Of a DNA stretch of 20,695 bases, positions 1 to 7,354 are shown piece by piece. The translations under genes and the position numbers were made by a program. Source of the stretch: a virus; the IMG/VR virus record IMGVR_UViG_3300020196_004693, positions 1-20,695 of that record; one strand, 5' to 3'. How positions within the stretch are numbered: position 1 is the stretch's first letter; each line of letters opens with the position of its first letter. Under the pieces are notes generated by a model. That model had not been told where the DNA came from. It saw nothing but the letters and a program-made list of their open reading frames with translations, and ran no database searches.

Positions 1-167
1 AGGATTTAAAGATAAAAAACGTCGAAGGACCTGCAGGCGTTATGGGAAGAAATTCAGACAACAGATTGATCGAAGAAAAGCTAGGATGGAAACCTTCATT
101 GTCTCTTCGGCAAGGCATAGAAAAAACGTATGCTTGGATTGAAGAGCAAGTAAAGAAAGCAAAATAA
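1..167 (+). CDS. GDP-mannose 3,5-epimerase-like protein, C-terminal end (partial)
   Basis: The open frame enters from the left edge (codons start at base 3) and ends at TAA 165-167. About 54 C-terminal residues are visible. They include GPAGVMGRNSDNRLIEEKLG, then GWKPS, SLRQGI and a terminal YAWIEEQ helix. From memory, the GRNSDN-x-LI-x-E-x-LGW block and the TY-x-WI-x-EQ ending are characteristic of GDP-mannose 3,5-epimerases of the extended SDR family, which make GDP-L-galactose or GDP-L-gulose from GDP-mannose. The Rossmann motif and catalytic residues lie outside the window. The next gene starts 4 bases after the stop, so it is the first visible member of the sugar operon. Another NAD-dependent sugar epimerase is the main alternative. 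Confidence 0.75.
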   Translation, partial: DLKIKNVEGPAGVMGRNSDNRLIEEKLGWKPSLSLRQGIEKTYAWIEEQVKKAK

Positions 168-171
168 CAAC

Positions 172-1322
172 ATGGAAACTATACCCCTCTTTAAAGTGTA
201 CATGTCAGATACTGCGCCGACTGCGGCCGCAGAAACTCTAAAATCTGGGTACATTGGGCAAGGTCCAAAGGTCGAAGAGTTTGAATCTTTATTGAAAAGT
301 AGGTTACAAAAAGACTATGTCTTGACAATGAATGCCGCGACGTCAGCAGAACACATGGCGTTGCAAAATTACTAAAATCACCAGACAACGATTCTAAATG
401 GTCGGGTCTACAAGATGGTGATGAAGTCTTGACGACAGCATTGACTTGTACTGCAACAAATTGGCCGATACCTGCAAACAACCTAAAGATAAAGTGGGTT
501 GATGTTAATCCAACGACGTTAAATCTAGACCTAGACGATCTTCGTCGCAAAATCACTTCTAAGACAAAGGTGATCATGGTCGTCCACTGGGGCGGGTATC
601 CTAACGATTTAGATGAGTTGAAGAAGATCCAGCGTGAGACAAAAGACATGTACGGTTTTGAACCTATGATCATAGAAGATTGTGCTCATGCTTTTGGTTC
701 AACATACAAGAAAAACCCAATTGGATCACACGGAAACATTTGCACATTTAGCTTCCAAGCGATCAAGCATTTGACGACAGTCGATGGTGGATTACTGGTT
801 TGTCCAAATCAAAAGTTGTATGACAGAGGAAAGCTGATTCGTTGGTACGGAATTGATAGAAACTCTAACAGAAAAGACTTTAGATGCGAAGCTGACATCA
901 AGGAATGGGGATTCAAGTTCCATATGAATGATGTCTGCGCTGCGATTGGAATTGAAAACTTAAAAAAAGTTGATGACATCATAAGCAAACACAAAGAAAA
1001 CGCAGCATTCTATGATCAGCAATTGTCCGGAACGAATGGCGTGACGTTGTTGGCAAGAGAACCAGGGTTCGAATCTTCTTTCTGGATCTACAGTATGTTG
1101 GTCGACAGAAAGTCAGATTTCATGAAGTACATGGCTGAAAAGAACGTCATGGTTTCTCAAGTTCATGCAAGGAACGATACTCACACCTGCGTTTCAGAAT
1201 TTAGAACATCATTGCCAACCCTCGACAAAGTAGAACAACGATTGATATCAATACCTGTCGGGTGGTGGGTTACGAAGGAACAACGAGAATATATCGTCGA
1301 TTGCATAAAGAAAGGATGGTGA
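172..1322 (+). CDS. DegT/DnrJ/EryC1-family PLP-dependent sugar aminotransferase (one frame break)
   Basis: This is a fold-type I PLP aminotransferase that would add an amino group to a nucleotide-linked keto sugar. The N-terminal part (172 to about 365) reads IPLFKVYMSDTAP, then SGYIGQGPKVEEFE and MNAATSAEHMAL. The remainder continues one frame back with KLLKSPDNDSKW, DGDEVLTTALTCTATNWPI, IIEDCAHAFGS and FSFQAIKHLTTVDGG. The lysine of the last block (codon 765-767) is the expected PLP-binding residue. One missing A in the AAAA run at 365-368 restores a continuous protein of about 383 residues, the normal family length. Without it, translation stops at 375. The stop TGA at 1320-1322 is almost joined to the acetyltransferase ATG at 1324. 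The aminotransferase plus acetyltransferase pair suggests an N-acylated amino sugar; the exact sugar is not determined. Confidence 0.9.
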
Positions 1323-1323
1323 T

Positions 1324-1785
1324 ATGAGCGTCACCATCAGAGAGTTGACTGCAGACGATTTGTCGTTTCTTGTAGAAGTAAGAAATGAATGTAAGAACTT
1401 TTTGCACAATGCTACTGAGTTTTCGCTAGAAGAATGTAAAGAATGGTTTCAAAAAACGTCTCCTAAATTCTATGTCATAGAGAATGAAGGCATCAGAATC
1501 GGATACTTTAGAACGTCCGAATGGCAGCAAGATTCGTGTTGGGTCGGTGGAGATTTGCACAAAGACTATCGTGGAAAAGGCTTGATGAAATCAGCTTACT
1601 TTAAGTTATTCCAACTTCTAAAAGACATGAACGTTAACACTGTGTTTTTGAGCGTATTAAGCTTTAATGAAGTTGCATTTAATCTTTACAAGAAAATAGG
1701 GTTTCAAACGATATCAATAACTGACGTTCACCAAGGCGGTACCAACAAGGCCACAAATAGCATACAGATGGTGAAAGAATTATGA
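1324..1785 (+). CDS. GNAT-family N-acetyltransferase
   Basis: The gene encodes 153 residues, a normal single-domain GNAT length, and is intact. It starts IRELTADDLSFLVEVRN. The acetyl-CoA-binding motif A is seen as DLHKDYRGKGL (Y82-R83-G84-K85-G86), followed by the LSVLSFNEVAFNLYKKIGF segment typical of the GNAT C-terminal half. It directly follows the aminotransferase and overlaps the next gene by ATGA at 1782-1785, so translation is probably coupled. Its place suggests it acetylates the amino group installed by the upstream aminotransferase, as PseH or WecD do in bacterial pathways. That substrate is inference from context. A protein-modifying GNAT is the alternative. Confidence 0.85.
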   Translation: MSVTIRELTADDLSFLVEVRNECKNFLHNATEFSLEECKEWFQKTSPKFYVIENEGIRIGYFRTSEWQQDSCWVGGDLHKDYRGKGLMKSAYFKLFQLLKDMNVNTVFLSVLSFNEVAFNLYKKIGFQTISITDVHQGGTNKATNSIQMVKEL

Positions 1786-2685
1786 AACTAGTCTGCAACG
1801 CAGCAGGAGGAGTCGGTAATAGAATAAAGACTCTGCTAACTTGTCTAACAATAGCAAAACCGGAAGATGTTTTATTGATGTGGCCTGCAACTACATCATA
1901 TCAGGCAGATGGCGGTGCATGGTGCGAGTTTTCAGATTTGTGGGAAAACAAGTTTGAGATAATCGATAAAGTTCCTGCGGAAGAACATCGATACTACGGA
2001 AGAGACGCAAGACTAAAACATTATAATAACGGAAACTTCATAAGCCTTGAAGAGGCTTATTTGAAACCTAGCATCAAAACATCAATCTACTTTCTAGAGA
2101 TGAAAGGATTGGTGGATAGCCTAGTTCCAGTAGAGTACGTTAGGAACAAAATAGCAGAATATAGGTCACAGATACCTGCTAATGCATGCACATTAAGTCT
2201 AAGAACCTACATGTCATTTCCTCTTGAGTATCATCAAAGAGGAAAGAGATTCAAGATTGAAAAAGTCTTTGACGTTATAGAGAACAAGATAAAGAGCGAA
2301 AAAATATTCTTGACGGCTGATCATGAAGGTACAGTAAAAGAGTTGAAAGACAAATATGGAGACAGGATTCTTTGTGACTCCAAAGAGAACAGAGTTTGGA
2401 GATTACACATGTAAAGAAGGCCTTCAAGACGCTCTTATCGATCTGTATTTAGGAGGAATGATGAAACAGCTATACATCACTTCCAAATGCACATTTAGTG
2501 AAATGCAATGGTGGTTTGGTGGTACCTCCGCTGAAACAGTAGAAATAAGTGTACATCATCCATCTTTGAGAGAAATATCTAGCGAAAAGCCACCACATGA
2601 CGTCCAGCCAAAAAAAGCTTTACCTCTTCCAGGGGTCACATTTAGCTCATCTGGAATCACAGACGGTAACATAAACAAGGTGTGA
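1782..2685 (+). CDS. Fucosyltransferase-like glycosyltransferase (one frame break)
   Basis: The start MKLVCNAAGGVGNRIKTLL carries the GG-x-GNR loop seen in GT11/GT23-type and related GT-B fucosyltransferases. A central SLRTYMSFP occupies the place of the usual H-x-R-x(2)D motif, with L in place of H. Then come FLTADHEGTVKELKDKYGDR and, after a frame change, EGLQDALIDLYLGGMMKQLY followed by SKCTFSEMQWWFGG, which resemble the C-terminal nucleotide-sugar-binding half. The frame moves +1 between about 2378 and 2398 (one extra base, perhaps in AAA 2382-2384 or TTT 2395-2397). Without repair the protein ends at 2414; repaired, it is about 300 residues. TGA at 2683-2685 is followed one base later by the next ATG. 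The donor (GDP-fucose or the GDP-L-galactose the first gene might make) is speculative. Confidence 0.7.
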
Positions 2686-2686
2686 A

Positions 2687-3463
2687 ATGAGAGTCGGTCT
2701 TGTCATCACAAATCACAGTTCAAATAAAATCAGGCCTTATGGCAGAGATTTATTGTTGAATGCTTATCTTAGTTTTAAAGAGCATTGTAGATTCGACAAC
2801 ATCATCATCATCGTAGACAATCAATCCGACGAACGTCTGACGAACAACGATTTGCCTCTTAAACACCCAACGACTAGCTACCATTATGTTGAAGATCAAT
2901 GGAAGAAAGGCCTGACAGGCGCTTGGAATTTAGGAATAAAACAGGCTTATGATTTAGGTTGCGACATTATTCTGAATTCTAATGATGATCTTGTGTTCAA
3001 TCAATCGATCAACGGTTTCATAGAAAAAATTTGTAGCAATGATGACACAAACAACGTGATATATGGACCGCTGACCAATGGAGTCAATGGACCATTTGAA
3101 AAAATTCAAGGTTGTACTAGGGTAGATCCTACAAGATCAAGAGAAATTATTGGTGACGGATGGGAAGGTTTCATCAGCGGATTCTTCTTTGGCTTTACAA
3201 AGGAGTTTTACGAAAAGTTTAGATATCCTGATGGAGATCTGTTCGCTGAGTTTGACAAGTTCGATAAGGCATACATTCACAAATATGCTGGTGATTGCGG
3301 AAAGTGGGGCGGTCAAGAAATGGAGATTTTACGCTTCAAGGAAAACGGTGGTAAAGTCTATGTCGTCGGTGAATGCTGGATCGATCACATTAAGAAACGA
3401 GACTGGAACAAGGCTCGTCAACTTGCTGGTGAGTACGGTTGGCATTTAAAAGAAAACTTCTGA
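2687..3463 (+). CDS. GT-A-fold (GT2-like) glycosyltransferase
   Basis: The gene encodes 258 residues with no frame break. The N-terminus MRVGLVITNHSSN is the first beta strand of a GT-A domain, followed by IIIIVDNQSDE (the usual nucleotide-binding V-D/N strand), WNLGIKQAYDLGCDIILNSN and then N99-D100-D101 (codons 2981-2989) at the position of the metal-binding DxD motif. The C-terminal half contains GFISGFFFGFTKEFYEKF and GGQEMEILRF, which fits the acceptor and catalytic part of GT2-type enzymes. It starts one base after the preceding stop and its stop overlaps the next ATG (TGATG at 3461-3465). The donor and acceptor cannot be read from the sequence. Confidence 0.8.
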   Translation: MRVGLVITNHSSNKIRPYGRDLLLNAYLSFKEHCRFDNIIIIVDNQSDERLTNNDLPLKHPTTSYHYVEDQWKKGLTGAWNLGIKQAYDLGCDIILNSNDDLVFNQSINGFIEKICSNDDTNNVIYGPLTNGVNGPFEKIQGCTRVDPTRSREIIGDGWEGFISGFFFGFTKEFYEKFRYPDGDLFAEFDKFDKAYIHKYAGDCGKWGGQEMEILRFKENGGKVYVVGECWIDHIKKRDWNKARQLAGEYGWHLKENF

Positions 3464-4509
3464 TGAAAAATATGAGTCAAACAGTGTTGATAACCGGTGC
3501 TGCAGGATTGATCGGATCAGAAGTATCCCGATATTTTCTAGGATTAGGATGCACTGTCGTCGGTATTGACAACAACATGAGAAAAGAATTTTTTGGCCCA
3601 GGGGGTGATACATCTTCTGTTGCCATTGAGTTATCAAAAAATGTTGATTACGTCCACAAAGATTGTGATGTTAGAGACTTTGATAGAGTATCTGAGATAT
3701 TTGAAGAGCACAAACCTGCATACATCATTCATGCCGCAGCCCAGCCGTCACACGATCTCGCAGCCAAGATTCCTCATAAAGATTTCCACACTAATGCGAC
3801 AGGAACGTTGAACGTTCTTGAAGCAGCGAGAAAATCTTGCCCTACGTCTCCGTTCGTTCATGTAAGTACAAATAAAGTTTACGGCGACACTCCAAATCGC
3901 TTAGCTCTTGTAGAAAAAGAGTCAAGATACGACTACGCTTCTTCTGAATATGAAGACGGCATAGACGAATCCATGTCTATTGATCAGACGACGCATTCAC
4001 TGTTTGGTGTGTCTAAGACTGCAGGGGATCTTCTTGCACAAGAATATGCAAGATATTTTGACATGCCAATCGGCATATTCCGCGGTGGATGTTTGACAGG
4101 TCCTCAGCATGCAGGAGTTGAACTCCACGGTTTTTTAAACTACATCATAAAGTGCGCAGTTCAAGGCAAACACTATACGATCAACGGATATAAAGGAAAA
4201 CAAGTAAGAGATCAAATTCACTCTTATGATGTGTGCACTGCATTTCATGAGTTCCTAAAGGCTCCTAGACCAGGTGAAGTGTACAACATCGGAGGGTGTC
4301 GTCAGAACAGTGCATCAATACTTGAGGTGATCCAAGAGTTGAATGAAATGGGTTTCGTTTTAAACCACTCTTTGTCAGATGTTGCAAGGATCGGTGATCA
4401 CATTTGCTACATTTCAAACATGAATAAATTCAAGTCTCATTATCCAGATTGGAAAATGACGAAAGACTTAAAAACAATTCTAAATGAAATTGTAGAATCA
4501 TCAAGATGA
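3463..4509 (+). CDS. CDP-tyvelose/paratose 2-epimerase-like NAD-dependent SDR
   Basis: This 348-residue extended SDR is intact. The Rossmann motif TGAAGLIG is at residues 11-18. It is followed by FGPGGDTSS, YIIHAAAQPSHDLAA, the STNKVYGD block (S135-T136-N137), DYASSEYEDGIDESMSIDQ, FRGGCLTGPQHAGVELHGFL and YKGKQVRDQIHSYDV. From memory these blocks match the CDP-tyvelose/paratose 2-epimerase branch. The usual YxxxK reads FGVSK (F181 and K185), so the classical catalytic Tyr is absent from that position. I recall relatives of this branch with the same Phe, so it may be normal. I chose ATG 3463 because of the TGATG overlap with the upstream stop; ATG 3472 is also possible. It overlaps the next gene by ATGA (4506-4509). 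The substrate is inferred, not shown. Confidence 0.85.
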   Translation: MKNMSQTVLITGAAGLIGSEVSRYFLGLGCTVVGIDNNMRKEFFGPGGDTSSVAIELSKNVDYVHKDCDVRDFDRVSEIFEEHKPAYIIHAAAQPSHDLAAKIPHKDFHTNATGTLNVLEAARKSCPTSPFVHVSTNKVYGDTPNRLALVEKESRYDYASSEYEDGIDESMSIDQTTHSLFGVSKTAGDLLAQEYARYFDMPIGIFRGGCLTGPQHAGVELHGFLNYIIKCAVQGKHYTINGYKGKQVRDQIHSYDVCTAFHEFLKAPRPGEVYNIGGCRQNSASILEVIQELNEMGFVLNHSLSDVARIGDHICYISNMNKFKSHYPDWKMTKDLKTILNEIVESSR

Positions 4510-5446
4510 AAAAAGTAACTTTTGGAATCGTGAATTGCAACAGGCTCTTTTATCTCAAGAGTTGTTTCGAATCTCTCGTTGACACAACTCGAGATTATGA
4601 CAATAAGGAGTTGTTCGTTATTGACAATGCTTCTGTCGAACCTGGTACGACCGAATATCTTAACGAATTAGAAATCCGTGGTGTCAATGTCATAAGAAAA
4701 TCAGAAAGAAATCCATCCAATGAGTTTGCAATTGGATTAAACACTATTATTTCTAAAGCAACTGGTGATTATGTATGCATGTTACAAGGTGACATGCAGT
4801 TTGTTCTTGACGGGTGGTTGAATGACGTCATACAGTTCTATGATAAGAACGTAGACATTGTTGGAAGCTTCATGTTAGACGCACAACGAGCAATGACCCA
4901 CGATTCTCATAGAATCTTTAGATTTCCAGACGATCGTGTACCTACTTTCTCAAGAAATACATTCTTTGCTGATGCAACTAGAGACCCAGTGTCACCTGCA
5001 GCAGACACATTGTACAGTAGGCAAGTCATAGAACAAATCGCTCCATGGTATGAAAGGAATCTTAACCATGAAGGTGGAATGGACTCCGAAAACGAAATGA
5101 GATCCAAGGTCAATCAGATGATATCCAGCGGAAAGATACCGAAATATATCACGGCATTGAGTTCAGTTCCACAGTCAATTGCAATTTACACAGATCCCCC
5201 AGAGGGACCCAAGGTCGTGTAAGAGGAAATCGTAGATACGGATCGTATTGGCCGGCAAAAGATGATACTGGATGGAAGTACTACGAGTACATCAATGTTT
5301 TTGACTATGATTTGTCAAAACCAAATTCAATCGAGGTCGTCGCAAAACCTATAGGATTTGATAGAATGATCGATTCCAACGGCAATTGGCTAAAGAACCC
5401 AATTAGACCAGAGACAGCTACGACAGATGATTGGGTCGAATTGTGA
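4506..5446 (+). CDS. GT-A-fold glycosyltransferase family 2 protein (one frame break)
   Basis: The N-terminus MKKVTFGIVNCNRLFYLKSC, followed by LFVIDNASVEPGTTEYL, is a classic GT2 start. LQGDMQF, with D96 at codon 4791-4793, is at the DxD position. The frame read from 4506 stops at 5222, but the downstream -1 frame continues through RGTQGRVRGNRRYGSYWPAK and KYYEYINVFDYDL to TGA 5444-5446. IYTDP before the break and RGTQGRVRGNRRYG after it look like one conserved block. A missing C in the CCCCC run at 5196-5200 explains the break and gives about 313 residues. The stretch 5223-5446 is therefore the end of this gene rather than an intergenic gap. It is coupled to the epimerase by ATGA. The substrate is unknown. 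Confidence 0.8.
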
Positions 5447-5476
5447 ACTGAACATATGAACAGTTTCTGTTAAAAT
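5446..5476. promoter_or_regulatory. 20-bp dyad and -10-like sequence ahead of the nucleotide-sugar dehydrogenase
   Basis: AACTG (5446-5450) and CAGTT (5461-5465) flank the self-complementary centre CATATG (5453-5458), giving a symmetric AACTG-nn-CATATG-nn-CAGTT operator-like dyad. TAAAAT at 5471-5476 resembles a -10 box shortly before ATG 5485. I see no good -35 box at the usual spacing. This is one of the few real intergenic gaps in the sugar island (38 bases), so a promoter or operator is plausible but not proven. Confidence 0.3.
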
Positions 5477-5484
5477 CTAAGACT

Positions 5485-6458
5485 ATGAAAAAGAAATCAA
5501 TAGCAGTTATTGGGCAAGGATTCGTCGGAGGATCGTTAACGACTGTTTTTTCAGAGCGTGGATTCGACGTCTATGCTTATGACAAGGCAGGAAAGTATGC
5601 GAAAGGATCGCTACCTAGCCATGGAGATCCAGTTGCTGGATACCCCGGATCCATCGCAGAATTAATTCATGATAATGAGGAAGGTGGAACACCTGGATTT
5701 TCTAAGGTTTATTTTGTATGCCTTCCTACACCAATGTATGATGATGGATCTGCAGACTTATCCATCGTCGATGGCGCATTGACAGAACTTTCATTAGTTC
5801 CAGGAGAGAGAATTGCTGTCGTTAAATCAACAGTTCCGCCTGGGTCTGTCGAGATGTGGAACAAGAAGTTTGCTGAGACAGGATTACGTGTCATCTTCAA
5901 TCCTGAGTTCTTAACGGAGGCAAACGCTGTCGATGACATGCGAAATCAAAATAGAATCATTCTTGGTGGACCTCGACCATGGATCAATAAGGCGAAGCAA
6001 GTTTTTGAAGCTGCATTTCCAAACGTGCCAATCATCAAGACATCAAGCACAACTGCTGAAATGGTGAAGTATGTGACCAACATCCACCTTGCCGTGAAGG
6101 TTGCACTAGCAAATGAGTTCTATCAAATCTGCCAAGCCTTAGATTCCAAAGGGGCAAACATTGATTATGATAAAGTCATAGAATATGCTACACTCGACAA
6201 GCGGTTGGGCAGCTCGCATTGGAAGGTCCCTGGACCAATGCCTGCAGATGACACAGGTGAACCTGCTTTTGGTTTTGGAGGAAGCTGTTTCGTTAAGGAT
6301 ATTAATGCATTAATTAGCATCGCAAAAACTCTTGGAATTGATCCGAAGGTAATGAATGGTGCATGGCACAAGAACATGGAAGTCAGACCACAGTCAGACC
6401 ACAACGAGATTGGGAAAAACTTGTTGGTCGAGCAATTTCTAAGAAACCTAACAGTTGA
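5485..6458 (+). CDS. UDP-glucose/GDP-mannose dehydrogenase family protein (11-bp duplication near the end)
   Basis: This NAD-dependent nucleotide-sugar dehydrogenase oxidises C6 of the sugar to a uronic acid, typically UDP-glucose to UDP-glucuronate. It shows IAVIGQGFVGG (dinucleotide-binding loop), VCLPTPMYDDGS, VVKSTVPPGS, FNPEFLTEANAVDD and FGFGGSCFVKD with catalytic C268 and K271. An 11-bp tandem duplication at 6381-6402 shifts the frame, so the literal reading runs on to 6534 with an unnatural tail. Removing one copy restores EVRPQRDWEKLVGRAISKK and a stop at 6456-6458, about 320 residues in all. That is short for bacterial UGD and lacks most of the C-terminal UDP-binding domain, as I recall for other phage versions. 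UDP-glucose is the likely but unproven substrate. Confidence 0.88.
6381..6402. repeat. Perfect 11-bp tandem duplication disrupting the dehydrogenase frame
   Basis: AGTCAGACCAC at 6381-6391 is repeated exactly at 6392-6402. Deleting either copy restores the conserved C-terminus of the dehydrogenase and its own stop codon at 6456-6458. The length is not a multiple of three, so the extra copy is the cause of the frame change. It is either a recent slippage mutation or an assembly error. Confidence 0.9.
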
Positions 6459-6468
6459 ACTAAAAATG

Positions 6469-6512
6469 AAGCGGACGTTATTATTAAGTGATGCAACAAA
6501 TAACGTCCGCTT
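6469..6512 (+). promoter_or_regulatory. 14-bp perfect hairpin with the next gene's start codon in its loop
   Basis: AAGCGGACGTTATT (6469-6482) and AATAACGTCCGCTT (6499-6512) are perfectly complementary, leaving a 16-base loop (6483-6498). The loop contains GTGATG, where ATG 6491 is the best start for the following nuclease. The right arm is followed by two more T (TTTT in all), so it could also act as a weak intrinsic terminator of the sugar operon. Hidden start sites of this sort regulate translation of some T4 genes, where read-through transcripts fold and only short transcripts are translated. Which role applies here is inference; the inverted repeat itself is certain. Confidence 0.75.
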
Positions 6513-7311
6513 TTCAGGTCTTACCGACTGGTAAGCCTCATGTCTCATTTTCAGAAGTTAAACTCTGGAAAGAGTGTTCTTATAGACATAACTTAGTTCA
6601 TATTAAAAAAGTAGATCTATCCAAGCCATCTCCAGTGTTAGACTTTGGTACTGCTGTTCACGCTTCATGTGAGCATTACATCTTAACTCTCGTGAGATGA
6701 AGCATGAAATTGCTTTTGAGCACATGGATAAAGCTTGGACAAAGCATGAAGGAAATCCAGACTTTAGTCCATCATCATTAGAAAAATCTAAAAAAGAAGT
6801 AGAAACAATTTTAGCTGAAGTTCCTAAATTCCTAGATGATACATTCCCAGAATGGGAAGTCGTCGACGCAGAACATCAGTTATATGAAGCAGTCGAAAAC
6901 CACCCTCATGCTTTCAAGGGTTTTATCGATGGAGTCATCAAGGCAAAAGGAAAGCGTGGAGAGACGATCTACTGGATTCTTGATTGGAAAACAACCGCGA
7001 GAGGATGGTTCCGCGAGAAACGTAGCGACGATATGGTGAAGGCCCAGTTAGCTCTCTATAAGAACTATTGGTGTCAAAAGAATCCTCATGTAGATATGAA
7101 GAATGTCCGCTGCGGATTCGTCCTTCTTAAGAAGGCAGCAAAGCCAGGAGAGCACTGCGAGTTGTTTTCTGTTTCTCTCGGCGAAGTCCCGATCAAACGA
7201 TCGTTGAAAGTCGTTAGCAATATGATCACTTCCGTGAAAAGAGGGATCGCGCTAAAAAATAGGGATGCTTGCACTTGGTGCGAATATAAAGGCACCGAGC
7301 ATTGCACTTGA
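6491..7311 (+). CDS. PD-(D/E)XK (RecB/Cas4-like) nuclease with putative Fe-S cysteines (one frame break)
   Basis: This predicted DNA exonuclease has all the RecB-family motifs in order: GTAVH (motif I His), FKGFIDGV (motif II Asp), ILDWKTT (motif III D-x-K) and QLALYK (QxxxY). One Cys near the N-terminus (WKECSYRH) plus three at the end (CTWCEYKGTEHC) match the four-cysteine pattern of Cas4/AddB-type 4Fe-4S nucleases. The first part stops at TGA within 6690-6700, while the -1 frame continues as SREMKHEIAF. One missing base at about 6676-6685 (for example an A in TTAACT) joins them into about 273 residues. ATG 6491 was chosen because it places LPTGKPHVSFSE about ten residues in; it lies in the hairpin loop. 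A role in phage DNA processing or recombination is likely; an anti-host function cannot be excluded. Confidence 0.85.
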
Positions 7312-7354
7312 TGTTTTTTTATTACAATTTCTTGAAAGTGAGTAATATAACGTT

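Noticed and set aside
191-673. 160-residue open frame on the - strand
   Set aside because: It lies wholly opposite the clear aminotransferase gene, has no family features and no ribosome-binding site. The same holds for all other - strand frames, such as 6165-6548 and 10440-10820.
6459-6534. Extra C-terminal tail of the dehydrogenase to 6534
   Set aside because: It arises only from the 11-bp duplication; the natural end is the stop at 6456-6458.
7274-7320. Terminator after the nuclease (stem CTTGGTGC/GCACCGAG, then a T-run)
   Set aside because: The stem codes the cysteine-rich end of the nuclease and is separated by 14 bases from the T-run at 7314-7320, so it does not form a standard intrinsic terminator.
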